This document shows positions 1 through 8,694 of a stretch of DNA of 64,000 nt, piece after piece. This stretch comes from Natronobacterium texcoconense (GTDB taxonomy: Archaea; Halobacteriota; Halobacteria; Halobacteriales; Natrialbaceae): the NCBI RefSeq assembly GCF_900104065.1, contig NZ_FNLC01000001.1, forward strand, positions 1-64,000, written 5' to 3'. The notes under the pieces are model-generated. The model ran no database searches and was not told the DNA's origin. It saw nothing but the letters and a program-made list of their open reading frames with translations. The number at the start of each line of letters is the position of its first letter. Positions within the stretch are counted from its first letter, which is position 1. The position numbers were made by a program, and so were the translations under genes.

Positions 1-1
1 A

Positions 2-73
2 TCGGTAACTACTGGAGTGGGAGACCCTCTGGGAACGCCGATTCGCCGCCCCATTCATACTCCATTTCAGTAA
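2..73 (+). CDS. Possible C-terminal end of a gene entering from the left
   Basis: An open frame enters the window at base 2 and stops with TAA at 71-73, giving only 23 residues. Seven bases after the stop begins a near-perfect terminator hairpin (80-114), which is the main reason to think a rightward gene ends here. The third codon positions are not GC-rich, unlike the rest of the window, so this may instead be non-coding sequence. No function can be assigned. Confidence 0.25.
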   Translation, partial: SVTTGVGDPLGTPIRRPIHTPFQ

Positions 74-79
74 TTGAGA

Positions 80-114
80 GCCGCAGGTACCGTCGAGGTG
101 CCTGTGGCTTTTTT
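80..114 (+). terminator. Hairpin terminator with T-run
   Basis: Twelve consecutive pairs (two of them G-T) join 80-91 with 97-108 around a five-base loop, followed directly by six T residues (109-114) on the + strand. It would end transcription of a rightward gene whose body lies left of the window. Confidence 0.65.
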
Positions 115-222
115 CATGTAATTCGGCCCCGAGTGGTAACACTAGCTAGAACTGCGGTAATACTATTTTATACCAACAATCCGAACTGTTGCTGTCGCTG
201 CCAGCCGTTGCTTTCGTCTCCG

Positions 223-441
223 TTATTGCTCGTCACTCGAGCCTTCGTCCATCCGGTCGAACAGTTGCCAGAGTCCGAAGAGGATAAAGAAAAACGCCAG
301 TCCGATCGAGCCTCGTAGTGCCAGTTCCTCCCAGCCCGTTACCTCTGCGTGGACGAGACCACCTGCCCAGCCGCCGACCAGGACGGCGAATCCGGTCGCG
401 ACGACGAGCATGACCAAGAGCCGATCAGTGGGAACGTTCAT
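223..441 (-). CDS. Small two-helix membrane protein
   Basis: This 72-residue protein has two predicted transmembrane helices (about residues 8-30 and 44-61) joined by a short loop, and a short acidic C-terminus ending in SSDEQ. No catalytic motif is visible and I do not recognise the family. It is divergent from the gene at 516 with about 75 bp between starts. A membrane role is inferred only from hydrophobicity. Confidence 0.6.
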   Translation of the reverse strand: MNVPTDRLLVMLVVATGFAVLVGGWAGGLVHAEVTGWEELALRGSIGLAFFFILFGLWQLFDRMDEGSSDEQ

Positions 442-515
442 CGGCGAACGTCGGTCACGGAGTCGGTTAACCGATGAGCCTGAATTTTATACTGGATCGA
501 GCGGCCACGATTGCT

Positions 516-887
516 ATGATCGATATCGAGACGGAAACGGAACGGCGTCACGGAGTCACGTTCGTCAACGCGGCCGTGACGAACGAGCGATCGACACCGC
601 AGTTGATTCTCCTCGAGCCACGTGTCGACGGACAGATCTGGTCGCCACGACCCGGGACGGCGACGGCGGCCGAGTGGACTGACGGTTCGTGGTCCGGCGT
701 CGTCGAGCCGGGACGCACTCGTGGACTCGGATTTGCAACTCCCGAATCGCCGACGGACCGGCCACTCGAGTTCGTCTCCGCGACGCGCGTCTCGAGTGAT
801 GAGGTTTCGAGGCCGGAACGGAGGCTTGCGACGCTCGAGGGATGGTCGCCGACCAGTGCTGTCCTCGCTCGGGAGCCACGCGGATGA
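516..887 (+). CDS. Uncharacterised haloarchaeal protein coupled to a MinD ATPase
   Basis: The start is placed at the ATG at 516 (MIDIETETERR); an upstream in-frame ATG at 474 gives an extra 14 residues and is less likely. The product is 123 residues, soluble and beta-rich, with a run resembling a conserved haloarchaeal domain of unknown function found next to MinD genes. Its stop overlaps the start of the MinD-like gene as ATGA (884-887), so the two are probably co-translated. A role connected with the ATPase is inferred from this coupling alone. Confidence 0.7.
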   Translation: MIDIETETERRHGVTFVNAAVTNERSTPQLILLEPRVDGQIWSPRPGTATAAEWTDGSWSGVVEPGRTRGLGFATPESPTDRPLEFVSATRVSSDEVSRPERRLATLEGWSPTSAVLAREPRG

Positions 888-1576
888 TCGTCGCGGTCGG
901 TGGCGGCAAGGGCGGCGTCGGTAAGACTACGGTCGCAGTAAACCTCGCGCGCGAACTCGGGGCGGTGGTCGTGGATGGTGATCTTGCGACAGGCGACGTC
1001 CCGAAAGGAGATGGACCACTCCTTCAGGACGTGCTGGCGGGACGGGTTCGTCCGGTCGCAGCGGTCGACGATCGTGACCCGATCAGGATGCTCTCGAGCG
1101 GCCGGACGCTCGCTGCCGCTCGTTCCTCGGATCTGTCGGCGCTTCCGGCAGTCCTACGGTCCCTCGAACGCGAGTTCGGCCGCGTCGTCGTCGACTGTCC
1201 GGCAGGGATCGCACGTGATGTGGGGTATCAGCTATACAGTGCGACGATAGCCGTCCTCGTAACGACACCCGATCGAGCTGCACTGGCGGATGCGATTCGG
1301 ACGCGGGATCTCGCTTCGGATCTCGAGACGCCAGTTGGTCTCGTCGTTCTCAACCACGTTTCTCGAGACGGTGCGATCGAAACGACTGTCGATCGAATCG
1401 AGGAAACGCTCGGTGTCTCGGTATCTACCCTCGAAACGCGGTCGACCATCGCCGAGTCTTTCGAGTGCGGTCAGCCAGTCCGAGACGCTTTCCCTTCTTC
1501 TCCAGCAGTTGACTCCTTTGCGGAAATTGCCCGTCGAATCGATGCTATCGAGGAACGTGGAACTTCGTTACGATAA
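884..1576 (+). CDS. MinD/ParA-type ATPase
   Basis: The start is the ATG at 884, within the ATGA overlap with the preceding stop. The 230-residue product opens with the deviant Walker A motif of the MinD/ParA/Mrp family, GGKGGVGKTT (residues 7-16), where the first lysine marks dimer-forming, membrane-positioning ATPases. A conserved VVDCPAG segment fits the switch/Walker B region. No typical C-terminal amphipathic membrane helix is obvious. Family members place protein machines or plasmids in the cell; in haloarchaea a MinD paralogue affects polar placement of archaella. The 3' end overlaps the convergent fusion gene by 9 bp. The substrate is unknown. Confidence 0.85.
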   Translation: MIVAVGGGKGGVGKTTVAVNLARELGAVVVDGDLATGDVPKGDGPLLQDVLAGRVRPVAAVDDRDPIRMLSSGRTLAAARSSDLSALPAVLRSLEREFGRVVVDCPAGIARDVGYQLYSATIAVLVTTPDRAALADAIRTRDLASDLETPVGLVVLNHVSRDGAIETTVDRIEETLGVSVSTLETRSTIAESFECGQPVRDAFPSSPAVDSFAEIARRIDAIEERGTSLR

Positions 1577-2881
1577 GTCACCAGCTTCGACTTCGGGCCA
1601 GTCGGCACCGGTCTCCGTCTTATCATTCGAGCAGAGGTCGTGATCGAACTCGATCGTCTCTGCTACTCGTCCATCGAATCGGAACTTCGGAACTGACAGC
1701 CGGTGGGTAACACCCATATTTTCTCCTGCCGTAATCGTCCGGAGGTCGAAGACGGCATCGACGAGGTGGCGGGTTACCGTCCGGTTCTCGGAACTCGTGG
1801 GTTTCAAGCAGTGGAGAACGGCGATTCCACGAGTTTCGTGCATTCGATCCACGATCCCGTTCAGGAACTCGAGATAGTCATCACGATTTGTGCGTTCGAG
1901 AGCGTTCATCGAGTCGACGACGAGGTTCGCACCGTCCGGTAGTTCGTCGACGAGTCGCGTGGCATGCTCGAGCGGGTCGTTCTCGAGGTGTCGAACAGTC
2001 GGATTTCCGGTTCGAACCGTAGCCGAGCCGATCGCAGCTTCGACGGCGGTGCCCGTTCGATCTGTCGTCAGGTAGAGCGTTCCCCGGGTTGCGGTCGCCT
2101 GGTAGAGGAACTGTTCCGATTGACTGGCCGGATCCGCTGTCAGCGCAATCGTCGTTCCTGGCGGGACACCACCCTGGAGAGCGCGATCGATGGCCTGGTT
2201 GCCGACCGGGAGGCGATTGTCGTTGTATTCACACCTTCTTCTGTACGATTCGGAGCCACCGACCGTTAGCCGTGCTGCGATATCGTCGAACGCCTCACGG
2301 GTCGCTGGTCCAGTCAATGGCGATTCGTGCTCCGGGATCGTCCCGAGAACCGGTGCCTCCAGTTTCGACTCGAGTACGTCCGTCACGCCGCTACTTTGGT
2401 TGATGACTATCCCTGCGATGGGAACGTCGAGCCGATGAGCGACGTCGATCGTCGTTCCGGCACCGCGCAGACCGCGATCGGTATTCGTGGCCACGACGAC
2501 GACCCTGTCGGCGTACTCGAGTGCTTCGATCGCGTCGGGACCGGCTCCCGAGGGACAGTCTACCAGCACTCGTTTCGGACTCCGCCGCAGCCGACCGATT
2601 GCTGCCTCGAGATCGATCTGCTGAGTGGTCGTCGCTGCGGGGAGAACACCGACGTCGTCTGTTTCTGTCCGACTATGGGTGATTTCGTCGATATCCGTCG
2701 CGTTCTCGAGTTCCGCGATCGTTGGTTCTCGATCCACGTCGGCGAGGACGTGCAGGTTCGGTAGCTGTCGGTCGGCGTCGACTGCTACGGTCGGCGTTCC
2801 ATTTCGCGCGAATGCATCCGCGAGGCCGAGCGTTATCGTCGTCTTTCCACAGCCGCCTTTCGCGCCAGCGATTGCGAGCAT
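1568..2881 (-). CDS. MinD-like ATPase fused to a degenerate RecA/KaiC-like domain
   Basis: The 437-residue protein has two parts. Residues 1-210 form a MinD/ParA ATPase with deviant Walker A GAKGGCGKTT (6-15) and a VLVDCPSG switch region. From about 222 a RadA/KaiC-like fold follows: the entry sequence reads like the RadA N-terminus (LPVGNQAIDRALQGGVPPGT), but where the P-loop GxxxxGKT belongs the sequence is ADPASQSEQ, so nucleotide binding by this half is probably lost. A Walker B-like strand, NLVVDSMNAL, remains. It converges on the other MinD gene. The double architecture suggests a regulator or adaptor; function is unknown. Confidence 0.8.
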   Translation of the reverse strand: MLAIAGAKGGCGKTTITLGLADAFARNGTPTVAVDADRQLPNLHVLADVDREPTIAELENATDIDEITHSRTETDDVGVLPAATTTQQIDLEAAIGRLRRSPKRVLVDCPSGAGPDAIEALEYADRVVVVATNTDRGLRGAGTTIDVAHRLDVPIAGIVINQSSGVTDVLESKLEAPVLGTIPEHESPLTGPATREAFDDIAARLTVGGSESYRRRCEYNDNRLPVGNQAIDRALQGGVPPGTTIALTADPASQSEQFLYQATATRGTLYLTTDRTGTAVEAAIGSATVRTGNPTVRHLENDPLEHATRLVDELPDGANLVVDSMNALERTNRDDYLEFLNGIVDRMHETRGIAVLHCLKPTSSENRTVTRHLVDAVFDLRTITAGENMGVTHRLSVPKFRFDGRVAETIEFDHDLCSNDKTETGADWPEVEAGDLS

Positions 2882-3052
2882 GACGCCGTTGGCCGCGTCT
2901 TCCTTTTTGAACCTCCAGATGCCGGTGCTCTCGCTCGAGTAATGACGGTGATGCGTATCTTCGAAATCGCGAACGAATCTCCGATGCCATAACTAATAAC
3001 CAAAAGTGTAAATACAGTCTGGGTCGGATAAAATTCACGAAGTGAAGATTGG

Positions 3053-4282
3053 ATGAAACGAAGCGAACGCACTCGCCGCCAGTGGCTGACCACCTGTGTC
3101 GCCACGACGGTTGGTCTTTCCGCACTCGCCGGTTGTACGGACAATTCCGACGAAACTGATCGTGAGAACGGAGCAGAATCGAGTACTAACGGTTCACTCG
3201 ACGCAGGATGGCGAATGTACGGTGTCGACCTCGCTAATACTGGCCATCAGTCGAATGCATCTGGTCCGACGGAGGACGTCGACGTCGACTGGACGTTCGA
3301 AACCGGGGATTCGCTCGCAGCGACGCCGATCATCGTCGACGGCATCCTGTACGTCGGTTCCCACGACGAACATTTCTACGCACTCGACGCCGAAAACGGG
3401 GACGAAGAGTGGTCGGTCGATCTAGGAACGTCGGCTCGCCGAACTCCTGCCTATGCTGATGGCAACATCTACATCTCGGGGAGTCGAGAGTTGCTGTCGA
3501 TCGATGCGGAAACCGGTGAGATTCGATGGCGCGAAGACGGAACGGATTCGAACCCCTATTATCCACTCATCGTCGACGAGGAAACTGGCATCGTCACTGA
3601 CGATGAGTACATCTGGAGGTTCGACCCAAAGACTGGTTCGCTCGAGCAAGTGATCGACTTGCTTCCCGATCCGTTCGAGATGGGCGTCTCCGGAGCGCCT
3701 GCTATCGCTGACGGGATCGCATACGTCGGCTACGAGGATCGTCTCGGAGCGATCGATCTCGAGACCGGCGAACGGGAGTGGGAGTTCGAGAACGAGACCG
3801 GTGAGATATTCCACCAGATCAGCCCAGCCGTCGCGGACGGACTGGTGTACATTGGTGACGTCGACGGGAACTTTTACGCTGTCGACGCCGAATCTGGTGA
3901 TCTCGAGTGGGAGTATAACGAGGCTACTGAGGTCGCCTCGAATCCGTCAGTAGCCGATGGGATGGTTTTCTTTGGTGATAGTGATCGAGTCGTCGCTCTG
4001 GAAGTCGATAGTGGAAATAAAGAGTGGGAAGCCGATGTTGGCCCGACACCAGATGTTCAGCCAACAGCTACCAATGAGACGATATATTTAGCTGTACATA
4101 GGTTTCTCTATGCAGTTGAGGCTAAGACCGGTAACAAAATATGGTCGCATGAATTTGGGTCTCATGTAGATGAACCACGTATAGGCACTAATTATGCAAT
4201 GCAGGCTCCACCTATAATCGTGGACGGATCACTATACGTCACGACATCGAATAATAAGATTCACAAATTCAAGACTAGATAG
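3053..4282 (+). CDS. Tat-exported lipoprotein with PQQ-type beta-propeller
   Basis: The 409-residue protein starts with RTRRQWL, a twin-arginine signal, and a lipobox LAGC ending at residue 27, so it should be folded before export and lipid-anchored outside the cell. The remainder is a run of YWTN/PQQ-like blades, each with a pattern like ADGxxYVG...xxALDAxTGxxxW, typical of BamB-like and quinoprotein propellers. No PQQ active-site residues are recognisable, so binding or scaffolding is likelier than dehydrogenase activity. A TATA-like GGATAAAA lies about 25 nt before the ATG, and a TTCAC-GAA-GTGAA hairpin (3034-3046) sits 7 nt upstream. The last third is clearly AT-richer than the rest. Confidence 0.85.
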   Translation: MKRSERTRRQWLTTCVATTVGLSALAGCTDNSDETDRENGAESSTNGSLDAGWRMYGVDLANTGHQSNASGPTEDVDVDWTFETGDSLAATPIIVDGILYVGSHDEHFYALDAENGDEEWSVDLGTSARRTPAYADGNIYISGSRELLSIDAETGEIRWREDGTDSNPYYPLIVDEETGIVTDDEYIWRFDPKTGSLEQVIDLLPDPFEMGVSGAPAIADGIAYVGYEDRLGAIDLETGEREWEFENETGEIFHQISPAVADGLVYIGDVDGNFYAVDAESGDLEWEYNEATEVASNPSVADGMVFFGDSDRVVALEVDSGNKEWEADVGPTPDVQPTATNETIYLAVHRFLYAVEAKTGNKIWSHEFGSHVDEPRIGTNYAMQAPPIIVDGSLYVTTSNNKIHKFKTR

Positions 4283-4295
4283 GTATCGCATTATC

Positions 4296-7172
4296 TCAAT
4301 CTTCGTACTCGAATTCCGGACCAGTACTCTCCCAAGTCACTGACTGATTCTCATCAGTTCCAATATTTCCAATACCTGGTGATCCTCGAGTCAAAAGCGT
4401 CGGGCTAGGAACGAAAGCGACAACCGGAACCGAGTTCTCGAACTCGATTGCCTCGACTGACCCTGCTTCGAGTTCCGTTTCGGGCCTAACGTCGAGATGC
4501 ACGTCTTTATCCTCGCGAACGTACGTCGTCGAGTCCGTACTCGAGCCGTCCCCACTGGTGGATTTCACCTCGAATCTGGCGTACTCTCCCTGGACTTCGA
4601 CCTGCCAGGCATCGAGTTGCAGGAAGAAGAACTGTGGCCACGGGATAACCGGTGCGCCGGGGAATCCGACCTCGTTCTCGTATTTCGATCCCAATGGAGC
4701 GTGTGTCGTTCCTGTGGGGTTCACAGGTCCCTCCTCTTCTGGCCGGACGGCAGGAACTTCCTCGCGTTCGACCGGTTCGAGTTGTAGATACGTCGGCGAT
4801 CCGTCGACGGTGATGTGGACGTCCTCTTTCAGTGGTGAGCCGTCAGCTCTCGCCAGTTCGTCGTCCGATTCGTCCTCGAGGATGTGTTCCGAATCGGCTA
4901 TCATTCCCTGGGTAAATCCGGCACTTTCCTCGAGTATGCCGTTCGCACCACCGAGGAGATCGTCGATCATGCTGTCGGCTGCGTCGTTCGAGTCGTCGTG
5001 AATTTCGCCCATTACGTCGATCCAGGCGTAGAGATTGTCGAAATATCGCTGCCGGAGTTCGACTCGTGCCATATCGGGTGGGTTCTCGTACTCTCCGTCG
5101 ACTCCCTCGTAGACGAGTTCCTCTTCCAACTGCTCGACCTCGGACTCAAGTTCGTAGATCGGACTGTCTCCCTCGATCATTTCGAACAGATCGACCTCGA
5201 GCGGCTCGACTTCGGTAACGACAGTCACGTGTGTGATCGCTAGCTCGTTTTCTAACCACGCATCGAGGTAGCCGCTCTCGAGGTCTATCTTACCATCTGT
5301 CTCGTAATCGATCGCGGTCTCGAGATCGCTTTCACTGAGGATGTCTCGTGATTGAGCTTCGATTCGACTCTCGATCGTACTCTCATATCGTGTGCCGAAC
5401 AGCTCGTCGAGCGCCTTACCGGGCGCATCGTCGAAATTACTTCCAGCCACAGGACCGACTGATCCTCCTTCCTCGAGTGCCGTCTCGATTCCTTTCGACC
5501 GATCGATGTTCGAATCAGGCGCGAAGGAGCCCGAAATCGTAAACGTAGCCGTGTATCTGATCTGTCTCTCTTCGGAGCGAATCGTTACGTTGGTTGCGTT
5601 CTCGTTGCCTTCCCACGTTGCTCGTTCCTGGACCGTGTTCCGAAACTCGACGTCGATATTGACGAGATCTCTATCTAGGTCGTCGGACTCGTCGTCGCAC
5701 TCGGAAATCGTAACGTCAGCGTCATCGCTCGAGACGACGTGGTACTCCGATCCTTCGTAGGTGTGGTTCTCACTCCCAATCGGTCCCTCGCTGTAGTCGA
5801 CACTGGGTAGAGTTCTGTGTTGTGTGGTGTCATCAGTGAGATCTACTTGGGTATCATAAATCCTTGATTTGCTATCAGACAACTCTTCACTCCTCTCTGC
5901 ATCGTCACTCAGCCGTTCTATATCATCTAAAATACTATTAAAAACATCAATTTCTTCAGCATTACCTAACTCTTCCTGATAATGTGAATCCAAATACTCC
6001 TCTTCGAACCGCTCCGTCTCCACAAGCGTTTCGTTAAACTCGTCTTCCATATCACCCATTCTGAACGCCGTCGTCTCGGAAAAAGCAGCTTCGGCGAACG
6101 GATGCACCTGCAACTCGAGTTCCATCTCTCCTTCCACGTAATCTTCGAGCAGCCACAGCAACAATTCCTGTACCGTCGGCGGGTCCTCGAGGTCGCCATC
6201 CGCATCACCGAACAAATACTCGCTCTCACAGAGCGTTTCGAGGTCTTCAAGGTCGGCTTCAACGACGTCGTCACCGAGGTCGACGGCGAGACAGGCTGCA
6301 GCGCCACGCATCACGCGGTCCTCGTAGGGGTCGGCAGCCCCTTCGCCGAACGCGTCCTCTTGTACTGCAAAGACCGCGTCGTTTGCCAGCACCTCGGTGT
6401 GGTTGTGTGGCGTGACGTTCTCGAACGCTCGATCGGCTGGGTCGCTGTCGAGACGATCGTAGTAGGCTTTCGCCCACGTCAGTGCATACAGCCTGGTAGC
6501 GAGCGTTCGACTGAATCCCTCGTATCCGTCTGCCTCGAGGAATTCTGTCTCGAGTTGCTCTTCGAACTCCTGTGTTCGTTCTCGAAGTTCGAACAGCGTC
6601 GTGCCCACGGTGACGGTGACCTCGCGTTGTTCTCGAAGCTGGGTGTCTCGTCCATCGAGATGGATCGAGACGGGGTCGAGGGTCACTTCGAGCGTACCGT
6701 CGCCGGCCTCGAGGTCGACGCGATCGATCGCGTCTTCGATGCTTTCCGGGTCGTCCCAGTCGACGGACTCGAGTTCGACGGTCGTTTCGACGTCACGAAG
6801 TTCTTCTCCGGCAGCCGGAAGCGACTCCTGTGCCTCGAGGTAGATCAGTAGCTTCAGGTAACGTTCGAACTCGTCCTCGCGGGGATCGTCGATCGCGTTT
6901 CCGACGGGAGTGTCGGCCGTCGTCGCCAGCGGTGCTCTCGCGGCCTCGTCGGTCGCACGGAGTGTGGCCTCCCTGAGTTCGGACTGGACGAGCGGTTCCG
7001 TTCGGTCGATCGCGAGCATCGGATCGACGTCGGTCTCGGGCGTGTCGCGCGACTCGAGGATTCCGACGACGGTGACGCTGCTCACCAGGAGTAAGACGCC
7101 GATGATCGCGAACGGGACGCGTGCGCGTTCGTCGACGGTAAACGAGACGGTTCGTGGTCGGTTTCCGGTCAT
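4296..7172 (-). CDS. Large anchored extracellular protein of a type IV pilus-like operon
   Basis: This 958-residue protein is the last and largest gene of the leftward operon. One hydrophobic helix (about residues 19-41, after RARVPFAIIG) anchors a long, very acidic ectodomain. The placement of a basic residue just before the helix recalls archaeal type IV pilin or PilX-like signals, but a clean cleavage site is not certain. It resembles haloarchaeal DUF728x-series proteins found with TadA/TadC genes (number not verified). It begins 2 nt after the stop of its neighbour. A roughly 250-bp AT-rich tract at about 5810-6060 encodes Ser/Asp/Glu-rich sequence and looks like an insertion. It may be an adhesin or a pilus-tip or cell-wall component. 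Confidence 0.7.
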   Translation of the reverse strand: MTGNRPRTVSFTVDERARVPFAIIGVLLLVSSVTVVGILESRDTPETDVDPMLAIDRTEPLVQSELREATLRATDEAARAPLATTADTPVGNAIDDPREDEFERYLKLLIYLEAQESLPAAGEELRDVETTVELESVDWDDPESIEDAIDRVDLEAGDGTLEVTLDPVSIHLDGRDTQLREQREVTVTVGTTLFELRERTQEFEEQLETEFLEADGYEGFSRTLATRLYALTWAKAYYDRLDSDPADRAFENVTPHNHTEVLANDAVFAVQEDAFGEGAADPYEDRVMRGAAACLAVDLGDDVVEADLEDLETLCESEYLFGDADGDLEDPPTVQELLLWLLEDYVEGEMELELQVHPFAEAAFSETTAFRMGDMEDEFNETLVETERFEEEYLDSHYQEELGNAEEIDVFNSILDDIERLSDDAERSEELSDSKSRIYDTQVDLTDDTTQHRTLPSVDYSEGPIGSENHTYEGSEYHVVSSDDADVTISECDDESDDLDRDLVNIDVEFRNTVQERATWEGNENATNVTIRSEERQIRYTATFTISGSFAPDSNIDRSKGIETALEEGGSVGPVAGSNFDDAPGKALDELFGTRYESTIESRIEAQSRDILSESDLETAIDYETDGKIDLESGYLDAWLENELAITHVTVVTEVEPLEVDLFEMIEGDSPIYELESEVEQLEEELVYEGVDGEYENPPDMARVELRQRYFDNLYAWIDVMGEIHDDSNDAADSMIDDLLGGANGILEESAGFTQGMIADSEHILEDESDDELARADGSPLKEDVHITVDGSPTYLQLEPVEREEVPAVRPEEEGPVNPTGTTHAPLGSKYENEVGFPGAPVIPWPQFFFLQLDAWQVEVQGEYARFEVKSTSGDGSSTDSTTYVREDKDVHLDVRPETELEAGSVEAIEFENSVPVVAFVPSPTLLTRGSPGIGNIGTDENQSVTWESTGPEFEYED

Positions 7173-7174
7173 GG

Positions 7175-8242
7175 CTATGAGTCCCAGGTCTGGATCGTGA
7201 TCGTCAGTTCGCCGACCGAGACCGACTCCGCGAGGAGCTCGCCGACCCGTTCGTTCGCGGCGTCGCCGTCGTACTCCTCGTCGATAGCGTCAATCTCGTC
7301 CGCGAGCGCTTCTTCAGTGATGTCCTCGGCGATCAATGCTGCGAGGCCGTTTGCTTCGTCGTCGCCGATGAGCCACTCCCAGAAATCCTCGAGAAACACG
7401 TTCCGGTCCTCGTCGCCGTAGACGAGTCGCTCGTTTGCGGCCGTCGCGTTCGCTCCCGTCCTGCTGAGTGGGCTCTCCCCGTCGTCGGGATCGTCGAACT
7501 CGACGTTGGTCGCGGCTGCGGTCTGCTGGTAGTGGTAGACCTTCAGTGACCGATCGATCCCCTGGCTCTCGAGGGCGTGCTGTGACGCCTCGTGGTCGAA
7601 GTAGCCGTCGACGATCCGTTCGGCGATCAACTCGGAGACTAGGGCGATTCCTTCCTCGCGGTCGTCGCCGTTCTCGTAGGCTTCCCTGATGGTCTCTTCC
7701 TCGAGGTCGGTCATCCCGCTCGAGACGGTCAACGTGGCGCTGCCGACGTCCTCGTCGGGTGGCGATCGCTGACCGGCAGTTGCTTCGCCCCGGACGGTAG
7801 CGTTCTCGTAGGGTTCCCAGACGGCGACGGCGTAGACGTGGTGGTTCGACCCCACGAGCGTACTGCCGATCGAGGCGTCGACGGCGTCTTCGTACTCGTC
7901 GCCGTAGGTGAGCAGTCGGTCGTCGTCGACCCGCGCGTTCGTCACTGCTGCGTCGGCGAGTAACCCGGTCGCCGGTCCGTACTCGGTTCGGTCGTACGTG
8001 TTCGCCGAGGTTTTTTCAGGTGGAACGAACTGATCACCCTCCTCGACGGCGCTCAGGTCGTACTGGACCGAAATCGTCGTGGCGGCGAGCGTCTCCGCAG
8101 TGCGATCGGCGTCCGTCTCCTCGAGTCCGTCGTCGGAGTCCTGCAGGTAGAGCCCGAGAACCAGGACGCTCGCGCTGACCAGCAAGAGCGCGAGTGCCAC
8201 GTCGAGGACGGTGCTGACGGCTCTCTCGTTCACGGCGACCAC
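7175..8242 (-). CDS. Pilin-like anchored protein
   Basis: Starts at a GTG (8240-8242). The N-terminus contains NERAVSTVLDVALALLL, close to the archaeal type IV pilin signal (basic residue, A/G, V-S, then a hydrophobic stretch to about residue 32), so cleavage by the prepilin peptidase PibD is plausible. The 355-residue length is large for a major pilin and suggests a minor pilin or pilus-associated protein. The body is acidic and soluble. It overlaps the stop region of the next gene upstream by 13 bp, indicating tight co-translation. No peptidase gene is present in this window. Confidence 0.75.
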   Translation of the reverse strand: MVAVNERAVSTVLDVALALLLVSASVLVLGLYLQDSDDGLEETDADRTAETLAATTISVQYDLSAVEEGDQFVPPEKTSANTYDRTEYGPATGLLADAAVTNARVDDDRLLTYGDEYEDAVDASIGSTLVGSNHHVYAVAVWEPYENATVRGEATAGQRSPPDEDVGSATLTVSSGMTDLEEETIREAYENGDDREEGIALVSELIAERIVDGYFDHEASQHALESQGIDRSLKVYHYQQTAAATNVEFDDPDDGESPLSRTGANATAANERLVYGDEDRNVFLEDFWEWLIGDDEANGLAALIAEDITEEALADEIDAIDEEYDGDAANERVGELLAESVSVGELTITIQTWDS

Positions 8243-8694
8243 ACCTCCACGCGAAGCGTCCCGCCACGGACGTCTCCTGGCTCGAGTTCGACTGGAACCG
8301 GTCGTTCCGCGACGCCAGCGTTTTCTGGCGGATCCTCGAGTGCGTCGGGATCGAGAGCGTCACCAGCGGCGTCGAATCGTGCCTCGGTGACGAGGCGATT
8401 TTCTCCGTTCTGAACGGTCGTAACGGCAATCCGGACGTTCTCCCCCTCGGGAAGTGACGCCAGCCGAACCCGGTCCGCTATCGGTTCTCCCTCGCCACCG
8501 ACAAACACGCCCGTCTCCGAGACGTCTTGCCAGACGCGCTCGAGAGTGACGTCTTCCGGCGAGCGGTCGGTCGTCTCCGAGAGCACGCCGGTGAGATAGC
8601 CGCTGTACAGCCCCAGTGCGATCCCGATCACTGCGACGGCGACGAGTGCGGCGAGCGGTTCGGTCTGTGCTCTACGCGTCGACGAGCGTAACAT
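8230..8694 (-). CDS. Small pilin-like protein
   Basis: The start is set at the ATG at 8694, which overlaps the end of the upstream gene; a longer in-frame extension to 8850 would run into that gene's body. The 154-residue protein opens with RRAQTEPLAALVAVAVIG, a short basic head plus hydrophobic helix with a Glu near its start, as in class III signal peptides of pilins. The rest is a small beta-rich domain. It is probably a minor pilin of the same apparatus. The call rests on the N-terminus and operon context. Confidence 0.75.
   Translation of the reverse strand: MLRSSTRRAQTEPLAALVAVAVIGIALGLYSGYLTGVLSETTDRSPEDVTLERVWQDVSETGVFVGGEGEPIADRVRLASLPEGENVRIAVTTVQNGENRLVTEARFDAAGDALDPDALEDPPENAGVAERPVPVELEPGDVRGGTLRVEVWSP

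Noticed and set aside
3034-3046. TTCAC-GAA-GTGAA hairpin as a member of the tRNA-linked hairpin family
   Set aside because: Its loop lacks the GARC...GYGA pattern and it is not near a tRNA; it is more likely part of the promoter or chance.
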